Assembly (NCBI GenBank): GCA_018894105.1
Contig: CM032117.1
Span: 31,786,501 to 31,850,500, forward strand
Direction of reading: 5' to 3'
Source: Jacaranda mimosifolia
Lineage: Eukaryota; Streptophyta; Magnoliopsida; Lamiales; Bignoniaceae
DNA: 64,000 bases
The notes beneath the pieces were generated by a model that was not told the DNA's origin, searched no databases, and worked only from the letters and a program-made list of their open reading frames with translations. This document shows positions 1 to 11,638 of this stretch, piece after piece. The position numbers and the translations under genes are program-made. The first letter of the stretch is position 1. Each line of letters begins with the position of its first letter.

Positions 1-89
1 CCTAGCATGAGTAGATCCTTGGTAGGCTATAAGCACTAGTTATTTTGAGCTTTTGAAGTTTAATAATTGGATCTTAGTAGCTTACTAAC
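1..89 (+). mobile_element. 3' end of a copia-family LTR (truncated by window edge)
   Basis: This stretch aligns by eye with the last ~85 bp of the family LTR (compare 39930-40016 and 27200-27302), including the shared words AAGCACTAGTTA and TTTTGAAGTTT. Immediately after it, minus-strand integrase sequence of element X starts mid-gene. The simplest reading is that an LTR or a whole element inserted in the X integrase and its right end lies here. The terminal bases are degenerate (no clean TTCA), so the exact boundary may be off by a few bases. Confidence 0.65.
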
Positions 90-326
90 CTATACATACC
101 ATGTCTAACAAGGTACGACTTCTCCTTTCGGCTATTCCATTATGTTGGGGTGTGCCGGGTGTAGTCTATTATGGGAGAATCCCATTCTCATTTAGATAAT
201 CTAAGAATATGGTACTTAAGTATTCTTCCCCTCAATCCGATCGAAAAGCTTTAATACTAAGTCCCTTTTGCTTTTCCAGTTCATTCATATGCTCTTTGAA
301 CTTTTCAAAGGCTTCGAACTTGTACT
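90..326 (-). pseudogene. pol: X integrase core, decayed continuation
   Basis: Minus-strand translation in several frames matches the middle of copia integrase. It covers the part after the FIDDYS-like segment, including the stretch that reads as opposed-strand CCATTATGTTGGGGTGTGCC, which is also seen in element Y at 8379-8398. Frames are interrupted, so it cannot be read as one protein. It stops abruptly at about 90, where the LTR tail begins. Confidence 0.7.
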
Positions 327-1442
327 TCAAAGATACACATGTCTGAACCAACTATAATCATCGATGATAAAGTAGGAATAGTCTCCTCTTACACTAACTC
401 TTAGTGGGCCACAAACATTTGTATAGATCAAATCCGAAGGACTTGTGGTGCGCTTCGTTTGTTCTACAAAAGGAGCCTTGGTCATTTTTCCTTTCGAACA
501 AGATTCACAAGTAGGAAGGTCCTCAATGCCACTAACTTTAAGTGCTTTGAGTGCTTCTAACTTGTTCATCCTATTTTTAGAGATATAACCAAGTCTTGTG
601 TACCAAAGAATGACATCTTCTTGGTTATCTAATTTTCTTTTACTTGATTGAATGTGAATTGGTGAAGGTTGGGAATTTAGTATGTATAATCCGTATATCA
701 ATGTACCTTGTGTAATTAAAGAACCATTCTTTAATACTTTCAATACCCCATTCGATATAGAAAAATCATATCCTTCATTATCAAGAACGGGAATGGAAAC
801 AATATTCTTAACAAGTTGGGGTACATAATAACAGCGATCTAACACAATATAAGCATTCTCCAAGTCTAACTTTACTACACCTTGGACTGTGGCGGTAACT
901 CTTGCTCCATTTCTGAGGCAGAGGATCATATCCCCTTCACGTAGACTATTTCTTCTTTCTATCCTCTGTATCGAATTACAAAAGTGAAAACCACATGCGG
1001 TTTTAAATACCCATGAGGAAGAATTAGTCATTAAGTGTACTTCAATGAAGTACATACCCTTCCCAAGAGTGCCAAGGTATTCCTTGTAGTTTCTTTTCCA
1101 ATGGCCTTTTTCACCACAGTAAAAACAAGTTGCATCGGTTTTGTCACATTTCTTCTTCTTAACTCCCCCCAAACCTTTCAAGGGTTGCTTCCTTTTCGAG
1201 GAGGAACTCTTCTTCCTTTTACCTCCCTTTCTAGGACCTATAGGGCCTTTCGACTTAGATGTGGAAGCAAGCATAAGAGGCTTTTCCTTTTTCATAGTCG
1301 CCTCGGCGATCACCATCATGTTCACCAATTTGTTAATTGTCACCTCTTGCTTGCACATATTAAAGTTCATAATGAATTGGTCGAATGAAGGGGGCAATAA
1401 TTGTAGGATCAAATCTTTGTAGAGATCATTATCCATGACCAC
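327..1442 (-). pseudogene. gag-pol: X gag C-terminus, protease and integrase N-terminus (371 codons open)
   Basis: This is the longest uninterrupted coding stretch in the window. Order along the protein: Gag C-terminal segment (about residues 1-60), a basic Lys/Ser-rich linker (60-105), a CCHC zinc knuckle (about 106-119), the protease entry, the pre-integrase segment, then the integrase zinc-binding and first core strand. It is open but not functional. The knuckle reads CFYCGEKGHWKRNY, so the last Cys is Tyr. The protease entry reads SSWVFKTACG, where sister copies have FDT. Both zinc-binding His of integrase are Tyr (LWYTRLGY). The first catalytic Asp is Asn (YTNVCGP), as in element Z. It begins after a frameshift from the upstream gag part and stops in the integrase core. 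Confidence 0.9.
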
Positions 1443-1878
1443 ATCAGTTGTCCAAGATTTTCGATGAGGCCAATCATCTTATGCCCGTGATCATGGACAC
1501 TTGAACCCTTTACCATGCTTGATCTAAAGAGCTCTCTAGACTAAGCGAACTTTTTGTGTCTTATTTGTACACTATACAACTGTTGTAGGTGTTTATAGAT
1601 CTTATATGCATGTCTCATATACTAGTGAGTCTTTTGGAGCTCATTAGTCATGGAAGCCATCATGAGGCATCTTACTTGTAGATCATCATCAGTTTAGCGA
1701 ACACTTCACTGGGCTTCATCGGTGGCATCATCACTCAATATGTCCGGTGGACATTGATCAAGTACGTAAGTCCTATTTTTGGAGTCAATAATGATTTTAA
1801 GATTCCTTAACCAATCATGGAAGTTAGGCCTAGTGAGTTTATTGGTTTCCAAAATGCTTGCGAGTGGATTTTTAGCCA
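1443..1878 (-). pseudogene. gag: X gag N-terminal part
   Basis: The start codon at 1878 (minus) is followed by the family N-terminus MAKNPLASILETNK, matching E (29294) and W (24557). The frame contains stops and shifts before it joins the long open stretch at 1442. Content is the helical copia-type Gag (UBN2-like) that forms the virus-like particle. The start was chosen because the same ATG context is found in five of the copies. Confidence 0.8.
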
Positions 1879-3843
1879 TTTTGTTTTTGAAAATTTCAAA
1901 AGTCTACAAGAGACAAAAAAATAGTATAAGCATATAATTAAATTTTGATATTAAAAACATGTTCATGGTATTTCAAGCATGCTTTTCTCCCACATTTTAT
2001 CAAATCCTTCACGCCCTAGAAGAATTCGAAAAATCTCATTTTCTAGTGAGAATCAAGATCCTCAGGACTTGTAAGTGGAGCCATACTTCGAGTGCCATCC
2101 ATAAACAATCGAAAGGTAAGCAACACTTGCTAATTGTATCTCGTGCAACTCTTGGTATATTTTGCCTCCCTTTTCATGAAGATATCCCGCTTATAGTGCA
2201 TCTACATTACTTAGTGTTAAGTTGAGCCTATCAGTCAAACTTTGATTCGAGATGGCTCTACAACTTCCTACGCTTTATGTGCCAATGCATGGAGGTTCTC
2301 AAATCAAAGGTGCATTGTATGCTAAGTATACGCTCATAGCTTTCTTCCTAAGTGTATCCCCACTTCGAGTGCCATCACATAAATTCGATAGCATCTTCAT
2401 GGCGTATACTATTGGTAGAAGGCATGGATTAATTAAAACTCCTTTTAATTTGTATCAATTTTGACTTAATATTGAAAACACTTAGACATTCTAAGTGGAG
2501 GTTTTTTTCTTGCAAATATCTAATCATTTTATCTTCATATTTATGTTTTCTATATCCTAACCATGCATCTCATACATCAATAAGATATGAAAAGCATAAA
2601 TAAGTAAATGCGCCTAGCATGCTCATAGGGTAGGTTGACCATGAGCCTAATCAAGTGGTGCACTTAGAGCTATAGGTGCACCACCTAGTTGATTTTAAGT
2701 AGGTTGATTAAGTATAGCTATTATATGAGTGTATCACTACACATTCATGGGTCTTCTTGGGTCTCCATGCCTCCAATAGTCTCATTGCTCCTTGTAAAAT
2801 TTACAAGAGAAAGAAATCCTCACTTCTAGTGATTCTACTCTCATAATATTTATAAGATAGAAATTAAGAGGCATGCAAGCCCCAATTTAATACAACCCTT
2901 TTCAATAACTTGAAACAAATAAAATCAATATTAAAGGCTCATGATCATCCCAATTCATTCATCATTCATTCAGTAATTAAATAAACAATAAATAAATCTA
3001 GAATTAACAATTAATTCCAACAATTAGATGCTTATCTCATAAACAAATAATTGGCCAAGCAAGAGGAAGCATAACAATTATGCTTTAAATTGAAGATTAA
3101 CTTTAACAAATTTTTAAAAGCATTAAAAAATATCAAACATAATTTTGAGAACTTGCACAACACTTGTGCATATATCATGTGTGATTCAAAAACTTTTGGT
3201 CACATAAAGTAGCACAAAAAATAAAAAAAATCATGCAAAATAAAAACTGGCCATTGCCCGCCAAGGTTGGGCGCACGGTCGCAGTGCGCATGGCCAGGCA
3301 GGGAGGCAACCCTTGTTTTCATCTTTTGCTCGAGTCAAGTGCTAATTGGCTAAACTTTTGTGCACTAAAAAATTTAGGACACTTCCTAAACATTAAAACA
3401 TGTATTATAGATGAAATTCCAGATTCAAAACTTCTTTTAAAAATAGAATTTCAAGTACCCAATCATACTTTCAACAAATAAGTTAAAGTAAGAATCACAT
3501 TCTTCAAAAATCTCCAACAAAACTCTAATTAAATTGGATCCAAAAATGACCAAAATAACTTAAGGTCAATCAACACATACTATATCAACATATAACATCA
3601 ATTAATGTCAAATCAACATTCAACAATAATAACTATGAATTAAAACATACTAATCATATGAATCAACACTTAAAACACATATTAGCATACTTTCAATTCA
3701 TCAATGAAGGAGCCACACACAACATCATCCAAACAATCCAATCCATCATATGAATCAGAATTTGGTGATTTTGATTAATCCATCACATGAATTAATCAAT
3801 CAAAAAATCTAAATCAAAACATGAATTAAGCTTCGATACTACT
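1879..3843 (-). other. X untranslated leader between PBS and gag
   Basis: About 1.96 kb of AT-rich non-coding leader, alignable with those of Y, Z, E and V. The PBS complement is at 3831-3842 (sequence GCTTCGATACTA on the + strand is the reverse of the primer site). Four short motif sites of the CACTCGAAGTGGGG type lie at 2081-2096, 2184-2199, 2267-2283 and 2358-2373. The two outer copies keep the CACTCGAAGT core. A GC-rich patch at 3248-3313 is unlike the same position in other copies. No protein is supported here; small open frames lack conservation. Confidence 0.75.
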
Positions 3844-6049
3844 TGAAGGCAAGTAAGGCAATTGGATTCAATAATAAAATTTCAAAAGCTCAAATTAACT
3901 AGTTCTTTACAAGCAAACAAGGACCTAAACATGCTTAGAATTTAGATTTGGATGGAGAGTCACCTTGAATAGCAAAATCTAAAGGAAAGATGAAGAACTC
4001 TTCTTCAATCCAGAATATGTCAAATAGCAGTGCAGTTGGAAGGATGCAACGTTTGCACAACCCAAACTCCTTCAAAAAATCTATAAAACTTCCAATAGAT
4101 TCTTAACTATGTGATGAAGCTACTGTGAAAATTTTAGATCAAAACTATTTCTGGATTTCCTGGAATAAATTTGTTAAGTTATTGCCTTGACTGTTAGATC
4201 TCCAATGCACAATAATCCTATTATCTTGCCTCTAACAATATGACCCACACAGCAATGCTATTTCCAATTTCTCCTCAATATTAGCTGGAGACAGAGAGGA
4301 GAAATAAGAGCTAGAAGACCGATTTAGGAGTTGGAGAAGAAGAGAGAAATGGAGCTTCAACTCATGAGGCAACACTTGAAGAAAAGGAAAAATATGAGAA
4401 TCTAATTCTTCACATGGGTTGTCATGCTGCCGCGCACCCTCATCTCTATATCTATATATAGAGAGAAGATGGTGTGATGCCAAGGTGGCATCACACTTTT
4501 CTCAAGGTGGGGGACCGCCCACTTGCTTGCAAGTTGGCAAATTCAAATAAGATTTGAATTTTGTGTGCATTTCAATTACATTTGGAATCTAATTTCAAAT
4601 TAATTAAATGCCATACTAAATGAACCTTTCATTTGATTTCCCCCTCCAATATAGATTCCTCTCATTAATTAAATTAAATACTTTAATTTAATTAATTAAT
4701 CCTTCACTTAACTTTTAGTCAATTAGCTTAACTCTTTAAGCTAAGAATTGTTAACTTAATTCTTTAAGTCAACTTCACCTACTAATGGTCATGTGATACC
4801 AAATAATTAACTTCTTAATTATTAGTCTAATTTAACTCCTTAAATTATTTGATCAATTTAACAATTAAATTAATCAAGCCAAAAATGGCCTCAATTTTTG
4901 GTCACCCAAAAATCGGTCACTTGGAGTAAGTTTCTAATACTTGGAAAAATTCCTCCATTATTTAGGAAATGTAATTAGATTTTGTTTGTGACCCCATAGG
5001 TTCTACCATTCATTGGAGATGGGCTCACAACTCCTTGTGACTTTTGAATATCATATATTCATTTTAGTTTATTCTCCTTTAAACTAATCGACTCAATTCA
5101 ATCCCATGGTCGATGTCCAACCTCAAGCCCATGGAGCCTAATTAATTGGCCGAAATGAATGATTTTGGAAAACCATTATAGCTCTATGTGTGCCATACAA
5201 ATACGGTCATTTTATCTTCTATCTCCCGAAAGAGGCCTAGGGCGAGACATTTGTCGGTTCCCTAACAGCCACGATACTTGTCTCTAGTCCCAATGTTTGA
5301 TTCTATTTTATGACCTCATCTTTGGAAAACTCATTTTTGAAATTGCCATACTACCTTGCGCAGGGATTTCTTAAAATTGATCATTATAGAATACATAGGA
5401 GATGTACTCGCCCTTCACAAAGACGAGGAGTCGGATTCCCTCTTGGATATCACAAACCTCCATGTCTAAGTAGTTCATGCCCAATCACCACTTGAACGGC
5501 CCACTAAGTGATCAAGGAGGATTCAAAGCATGAGGATCTAAACATAAGGTTACCATAGATCCTTATGTCAAAGAACTAATTATATGCACTAGCGTAAGCT
5601 GGAGAATTTGCTACTACCGACTTGCCATTTCTGCTATTTGGTAGATTCTTCAGGCGGGCCTTGAGTGCCTTGTTCCCTAACAAGCACCCACTAACATACA
5701 TCTATATCTCATATGGGATTGCTCATGGAACGAAGCAATATTCAGCCCTTGGATTTATGTATCATTAGTGCAAGTCTATCCAAATCTTAGATGCCCTGTC
5801 ATATAAGATTCTATGACTTGGAAGATTTAAGATCATGACCTTGTTAGACTTATTCAATGATCACCATATAGTACATGACCAAGTCCCATATTCTTGTGTG
5901 ATCTAAGGGTTTCAACCAAATACCGGTGAAGTATTAATAGGCATAAGATGAAGGTGGCCATATAATGAATATCATTCAATCAAGATTGTACCATAAGTGA
6001 AATAGTTTACAATGCCAATCTAATTAGCTTGCAGGGCACTATTCTAATG
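3844..6049 (-). repeat. X 5' LTR (2206 bp)
   Basis: Minus-strand LTR whose inner end abuts the PBS at 3843. Its outer end aligns with the family start TGTTGGAATAGTG, here decayed to CATTAGAATAGTG. It contains the U3 array of TTAA-GAG-TTAA palindromes (4690-4870), a promoter-proximal inverted repeat (4472-4481 with 4487-4496) and a TATA stretch. The outer terminus is followed by a second, partial copy of the same LTR terminus (6050-6226), which belongs to element Y. Confidence 0.88.
4447..4462 (-). promoter_or_regulatory. TATA region of X LTR promoter
   Basis: A TATATCTATATATAGA stretch lies about 10 bp downstream (in transcript direction) of an inverted repeat with 10-bp arms, GTGTGATGCC and GGCATCACAC. 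The same arrangement recurs in the other LTRs (21494, 56373, 39409), so it probably marks the U3/R boundary. Function is inferred from position only. Confidence 0.55.
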
Positions 6050-6226
6050 GCGTGACCAAATCCCATAGTCTTGTGTGATCTAAAGGCTTCAGCCAAATGC
6101 TAGTGAAGTAAATTAAGCTTAAGATGAAGATGGCCATTGAAATGTGAATATCATTCAATCAAGATTGTATCATAAGTGAAATAGTTTATATGCTAATCTA
6201 ATTGGCTGCGGGGCACTATTCCAACA
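6050..6226 (-). repeat. Y 3' LTR, first 177 bp only
   Basis: Begins (minus strand) with a clean TGTTGGAATAGTGCC directly after the PPT and runs to a point matching GGTCACGC in other LTRs (for example 25257-25264), where the X LTR begins. The remainder should lie left of the window on the far side of X, preceded by a CACGC target duplication if the nested-insertion reading is right. Confidence 0.8.
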
Positions 6227-6241
6227 ATCTCCCACTTGCTC
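6227..6241 (-). other. Y polypurine tract
   Basis: On the minus strand this reads AGAGCAAGTGGGAGAT, immediately before the LTR start. It matches the PPT of Z (19853-19864) and E (33114-33124). It would prime plus-strand DNA synthesis. Confidence 0.75.
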
Positions 6242-7046
6242 TAAAGACAATTCCCTAGAGTCTTAAGATCCGTTTTCTCAAGATGTCCTTCAAAGATCGT
6301 TTGCATTAGGGGTTTTGTCAGTGGATCTTCTATATTCTTTTATGAGGCTACCCTCTCCACTCAAATGTCGCCTCTATTAATGATTTCATGGATCAAATAA
6401 TATCACCTCAAAATGTGCTTGGATCACTAATAAGATCTTGGCTTCTTACCTTGCACCACTATCCCGTTGTTGTCATAAAAGACAACTATAGGCTGAGCAA
6501 TGCTAGGCACTACATCCAACTTTTGGATGAAGTTTTTCATCCCAAAACCTTCCTTCGCAGCTTTCGAAGCCACAATATATTCCGCCTCTGTGGTTGAGTT
6601 GGTTGTGGTATCTTGTTCGGAACTTTTCCAACCCACTGCACCGCTATTGAGGCAAAATATAAATCAAGAAATGGATTTTACGTCATCTACATCGGATTGA
6701 AAACTAGAATCCAAAAATCCCTTGAGTTTTAATTCTCCATTACCATATACCAAAAAAAAAAAAAATCCTTAATCCTTCTCAAGTGCTTAAGGATTGCTTT
6801 AATGGCTTTCCAGTGACATTCATCGGGGTTGGATTGAAAGCAGCTCGTAAATACTTAGAGCATGTGCTACCCCTGACCTTATACATTGAACGGCATGCAT
6901 TATGCTCCCAATAGCGGACGCATAAGGTAGGAAGGACATTTTACATCTCTCATCGTCAGTCTTAGGGACCATAGACTTAGAAAGACAAAGACTATGTCCT
7001 ATAGGGATGAATCCCTTCTTGGATTCTTCCATACTAAACCTCTTTA
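6242..7046 (-). pseudogene. pol: Y RNase H and RT-RNase H connection
   Basis: Minus strand. The fragment at 6820-7032 carries the connection segment (HSLCLSKSMVPKTDDE, then YASAIGSIM). The fragment at 6427-6636 carries RNase H hallmarks STTEAEY and FYDNNGIV, the copia-type positions for catalytic Glu and Asp. Between them is a frame break and a run of about 14 A at 6752-6765 on the + strand. The domain end runs to the PPT. It removes the RNA strand during replication in intact relatives; here it cannot be one protein. Confidence 0.85.
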
Positions 7047-7846
7047 TTATCTTGTCAATGTATTGTGTCTTTGGGAAAGCCCCAACATTCTTTTCAATCT
7101 ATCTCTATAGATACGTATTCCTAATACGTAGGATGCTTTTCCCAAATCCTTCATGAAGAATTGAGTAGTTAACCATGCTTTAGTACATTCTAACATTTCT
7201 CTCTTATTCCCAATGAGAAGAATGTCATCGACATAAAATATAATAAACTGTACACTACTCCCATTAGCCTTCTTGTACGCACAAGGTTCATACACATTTT
7301 TGACAAAGCCAAACGATTTGACTGTCTTATCAAAACATATGTTCCAACTTTGGGATGCCTGTTTAAGTCCAGAAATGGATTTCTCAAGTTTACAAACTTT
7401 TTGGTCACTCCATTTGGATGTAAAACCTTGTTGTTGCTTCATATAAATTTCTTCTTCAATATTTCTATTGAGGATAGTGATTTTCACATCTATTTGCTAT
7501 ATCTCATAGTTATAATATGTGACTATGGTAAGCAAAATCCTAATGGACTTAGGCATAACAATCGGTGAAAAGGTTTCCTCAAAATTAATACCGGGTATTT
7601 TAGTGTAACCCTTTGTTACTAGTCGTGCCTCAAAGGTCATTACCTCTCCATCAACTCCTAACTTTTGCTTATAGATCCACTTGCAACCAACGTGTACTAT
7701 ACCCTCCGGTGGATCTACCAAAGTCCATACTTTGTTGGAGTACATGAAGTCCATTTTGGATTTCATGGCGTTTAGACAATGTCCCGAATCTATGCCCAAC
7801 ATAGCTTCCTCATAGGCCTTTAGATCACTATCCAATTGGCCCATCT
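7047..7846 (-). pseudogene. pol: Y reverse transcriptase
   Basis: Two minus-strand open stretches (7497-7844 and 7047-7487) together cover the copia RT domain. The first has the NKVWTLVDPPEG and CKWIYKQKLG segments and EETFSPI. The second has EEIYMKQQQGF, ISGLKQASQSW and the polymerase core FYVDDILLIG with both catalytic Asp intact. They are separated by a short frame interruption around 7490. Of the four other RT copies in the window, only Z also keeps YVDD. Confidence 0.9.
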
Positions 7847-8985
7847 CATGAAGGAATCTGAACCTTTTGGATTACTTCTTGATTTGTTTCGATTTTTTCA
7901 GAGGTTGCGTGCAAGGCTTTTGATGTTCACTTATTTCTATCACTTGTGGGATTTATTGATCATCTCGAACATCATCAAGTTCAACAACAACGCCATTTCT
8001 ATCTAATAGAATTTTCTTTTCTAAAAAGTATGCATTCTTTGAAACAAACACCTTTTGTTACAAGGGATCATGGAAATAATAACCCAAAGACTCTCTTAGG
8101 TATCCCACAAACTTGCACAAGGTGGATCTCTTATCCAACTTATCTCTCACTAACCTCTTGACGTAAGCTGGAGGCTCCTAAACTCTTAGAAAAGAGTAAG
8201 AAGATGCTTTGCCAAACCACATCTCATATGGTGTCTTTGGTACTGACTTTGAGGTTACCATATTAAGTAACCTCGCTGATGATTCTAGGGTGTATACACA
8301 AAAAGATATAGGCACGTTGAAAAAGCTCATCGTGGAACGTACCATGTCCAACAAGGTAAGATTTTTCCTCTCAGCTACTCCATTATGTTGGGGTGTGCCG
8401 GGTGGAGTTCATTGAGAGAGAATCCCATTTTTCTTTAGATAATCCAAGAATTCGGTACTTAGGTATGCTTCCCCTTGATCCAATTGGAGAGCTTTAATAC
8501 TTAGTCCCTTTTACTTTTCTACTTCATTCCTATACTCTTTGAACTTTTCAAAAGCTTCGGATTTGTACTTTATAAGATACACATGTCCGAACTGAATATG
8601 ATCATCAGTGAAGGTGATGAAGTATGAATAGCCTCCTCTCGCTCTCGCTCTAACTTTTAGTGGTCCACAAACATCCAAATGGATCAAATCCAAAGGACTT
8701 GTGGTTCCCTCCGTTTGTCCTACAAAAGGAGCTTTGGTCATTTTCCCCCTTAAACAAGACTCACAAGTAGGAAGGTCCTCAATGCCACTAACATTTAGTG
8801 CTTTGAGGGCTTTTAACTTGTTTATCCTATTTTTGAAAATATGTCCAAGTTTTGCATGCCACAAGATGGCATCTTCTTGGTTATCTAATTTTCTTTTACT
8901 TTGTTGAATGTGCATCAATGATGGTTGTGAATCCAATATGTACAATCCATTGTTTAATGTACCTTGTGCAATCAAAGAACCATTC
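7847..8985 (-). pseudogene. pol: Y integrase
   Basis: The open stretch 8511-8975 holds the pre-integrase zinc-binding segment (LWHAKLGH ... CESCLRGK, all four HHCC ligands present) and the first catalytic Asp region (LIHLDVCGP, then FTDDH). The rest of the core and C-terminus (8510-7847) is readable only in pieces. Acts in the intasome of relatives, joining element cDNA to host DNA. Decayed by frameshifts downstream of the EKFKEYRNEVEK segment. Confidence 0.85.
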
Positions 8986-8987
8986 TT

Positions 8988-9221
8988 TTATGCTTTCAAC
9001 TTCCCATTAGATATAGAAAAATCATATCCTTCATTATCCAATATAGGAATAGAAATAATGTTGTTAACAAGACTAGGCATATAAAAGAAAGGATCAAGCA
9101 CAATATAGAAATTCCCCAAGTCCAACTTGATTACACCTTTGACCACGGCTGCAACTTTTGCTCCATTTCTTAAGCGGAGGATCATATCCTCTTCATTGAG
9201 ACTCCTCCTTCTTTCCATCCC
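8988..9221 (-). pseudogene. pol: Y protease C-terminal / linker region
   Basis: Minus-strand frame containing the family linker between protease and integrase (RRSLNEEDMILRLRNGAKVAA, then YMPSLVNNIISIPILDNEG). It is continuous in homology with the protease entry SSWIFDTIYGSH just upstream at the end of the gag frame, but a stop near 9219 separates them. Aspartic protease of this type processes the Gag-Pol precursor. The Asp and Thr of the active-site turn are kept; the following residues differ from the sister copies. Confidence 0.75.
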
Positions 9222-10125
9222 CTATAATGAATCACAAAGGTGAGAACCATATATAGTGTCAAATATCCATGAGGAAGAATTTGTCATTAAGTGCACTTTA
9301 ATAAAACACGTATCCTTCCCAAGGGTGCCAGGGTATTCTTTGCAATTCCTTTTCCAATGGCCTTTCTCGCCACAATAGAAACAAGTAGCATTGGCTTTGG
9401 CCTCTTTCTTTTCCTTGATTTTCCCCGAACCTTTCAAGGGTTGCTTTCCCTTAGAGGAAGAAATCTTCTTCTTTTTGGTTCCCTTCTTAGCACCCCTAAG
9501 GGCCTTAGACTTGGAGGAGAAAGCAAGCATAAGAGGCTTATCTTTCTTCATTGTCTCCTTGACGGTTATTAACATATTGACCAATTCGTTGATTGTTACT
9601 CCTTGCTTAGTCATGTTGAAATTCATAACAAATTGGTTAAATGAGCTAGGTAATGATTCAAGGATCAAATCCAGTCTATAACTATGTCCAATTGACGAAG
9701 CTTCTCGATGAGACCGATCATCTTAAGGCCATGGTCATGGACACTTGAGTCCTTATTCATTCTAGTCTCGAAGAGCTCTTTAGACAATGAAAACCTTTTA
9801 TTTCTAGTTTGCCTACCATACAACTCTTGTAGGTGCAAATGGATTGCATGAGCGGTTTTCATGTGCTCGTGAGGCTTTTGGAGCTCATTAGACATATAAG
9901 TCATCATGAGGCATCTTATTTGTAGATTATCATCCACAAACTTCATGAACGCTTCATGTGCTGCATCAGTGGCATCATCACCATAGTGTCCGACGGACTT
10001 TGAATAAGCATATAAGTCCTCTTTTTGGAATCAAGTATAATCTTGAGGTTTCTAAGTCAATCTTGGAAGTTAGGCCTAGTGAGTTTATTAGTTTCCAAAA
10101 TAGCATTGAGTGGATTCTTAGCCAT
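9222..10125 (-). pseudogene. gag: Y gag (two frames) with intact zinc knuckle
   Basis: The start codon at 10125 (minus) lies in the family context, followed by decayed N-terminus, then an open stretch 9665-9946 (FVDDNLQIRCLMM, LQELYG, SLSKELFETRM) and a second one 9222-9668. The latter ends in the basic linker, the knuckle CFYCGEKGHWKRNC (a complete CCHC) and the protease entry. The two overlap by a few bases and need a frame change. Codes the nucleocapsid/capsid-like Gag in intact members. Confidence 0.85.
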
Positions 10126-11638
10126 TTGATTTGAGATTTCAAAAATCTACAAAAGCAAAAAGAAAGTATAAGCATTGATTGAGTATTAACATTGAAAACG
10201 TGTTTATGGACTTCCAAGCATGTTTTTCTCTCACTATTTTATTAAATTCCTCACCCCTAGAGAAATTCGGGAAATCTCATTTCCTAAGGAGAATCAAGGC
10301 CCTAAGGACTTGTAACTGGACCCCCGTGGTGAGTGCAATCCACAAACAATTCTAAGGTAAGCAACTTTTGCTAATTGCATCTCTATGAAATCTTTGATAT
10401 ATTTTACCTCACTTTTCATGTAGATCCATCTGTTGTGCGCCCTCTATATTACTAGGTGTTAAGTCGGACGTCGAACCTACCAATCAAACTTTAACTCGAA
10501 ACCGCTCCATGTCATGCCACGTGACATGAGCCATTGCATGGGAATCATCAAATCAAAGGTTCATCATAAGCTAAGTAAAAGATCATAGCTTTTGACCTAA
10601 GTGTGATCCTCGTGACGAGTGATATCACACAAGGATAGTAGCATTGTCATGTCATATACTATTGGTAAAAGGCATGGATTAATTAGAACTCTTTTTAATT
10701 TGTATCCATTTTGACTTAATATTTGAAAGCACTTAGACTCTTATAAGTGGAGGGATTTTATTGTTTGCAAAGATTTCATCAATTTTATCTTCTTATTTAG
10801 GTTTTGTATATCATAACCATGCATCTCATAAATCAATAGGATATGGAAAACATAAACAAGTAAATGCGCCTGGCATGCTCTCAGGTGGGATGACCATTTA
10901 CCTTAACCAAATAGTGTAGTTAGAGCCATATGTGCACTACTTAGTTAATTTTAAGTGGGTTGATTAAATCTAGTTATTACATAAATGTATCCCCATACAT
11001 TTATGGGTCTTCATGCCTCCAATGGTCTTCTTGTCTCCTTGAAATATTTACGTGAGAAAAAAATCCACACTCCTAGTGATTCTACTCTCGTAACATTTAC
11101 AAAATAGAAATTAAGAGGTATGCAAGCCCCAATTTAATACAACATTTTTCAACAACTTGAAACAAACAAAATCAATATTAAAAGTTCATGATCATCCCAA
11201 TCCATTCATCATCCATTGAACAATTAAATGAACAATAAATCAAGAATTGACATTCAATTCCATAATTAAATGCTTATCTCATAAACAATTAATTAACTAG
11301 CAAAAATAAGCATAATAATTATACATCTCCTTTTTGCACTAATATTGAAGATTAACTTTAACAAGATTTTAAAAGCAATAAAAAATGTCAAATATAATTT
11401 TGAGAACTTGCACAACACTTGTTCATCTATATAGCATGATTTAGTTTAATTTTAGTCACAAAAAGAACACAAAAACTCATCAAAACTTGCCCAACACCAA
11501 AACTGGCCACTACTGCCTGGCCAGGGTGCACAACCGCGCAGCATGGGAGCTCGCTGATCGGCTAGTGCCCGACTAGGGCTGGCAGCATGCCCTGTTTCAA
11601 GGTTTAGATCGAGTCAATTGGTTTTTGGCTCAATATTT
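10126..11638 (-). other. Y leader, gag-proximal part
   Basis: AT-rich non-coding leader. The four-site motif is present at 10321-10336, 10425-10442, 10516-10532 and 10608-10621, in a third sequence type (outer site CACTCGTCACGAGG, whose core CTCGT-C-ACGAG is a perfect dyad). A GC-rich patch at 11503-11597 is unlike those of other copies. The leader stops at 11638, where Z begins, and continues at 22147. Confidence 0.75.

Larger units (their letters stand above)
90..6049 (-). mobile_element. Element X: Ty1/copia retrotransposon, 5' LTR to integrase, 3' part outside the window
   Basis: Reading on the minus strand: 5' LTR 6049-3844, PBS complement next to it, a ~2 kb leader, gag from 1878, protease, and the N-terminal half of integrase, cut at about 90 by a foreign LTR end. 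The LTR start lies 177 bp inside the 3' LTR of element Y in the same orientation, so X looks like a nested insertion into that LTR. RT and RNase H should lie left of the window, beyond whatever carries the LTR tail at 1-89. Confidence 0.85.

Noticed and set aside
1035..1422. Plus-strand open frames opposite X gag (also 9291-9681, and minus-strand ones opposite E gag at 29725-30148)
   Set aside because: Mirror frames of the basic Gag linker; conserved only because the sense strand is.
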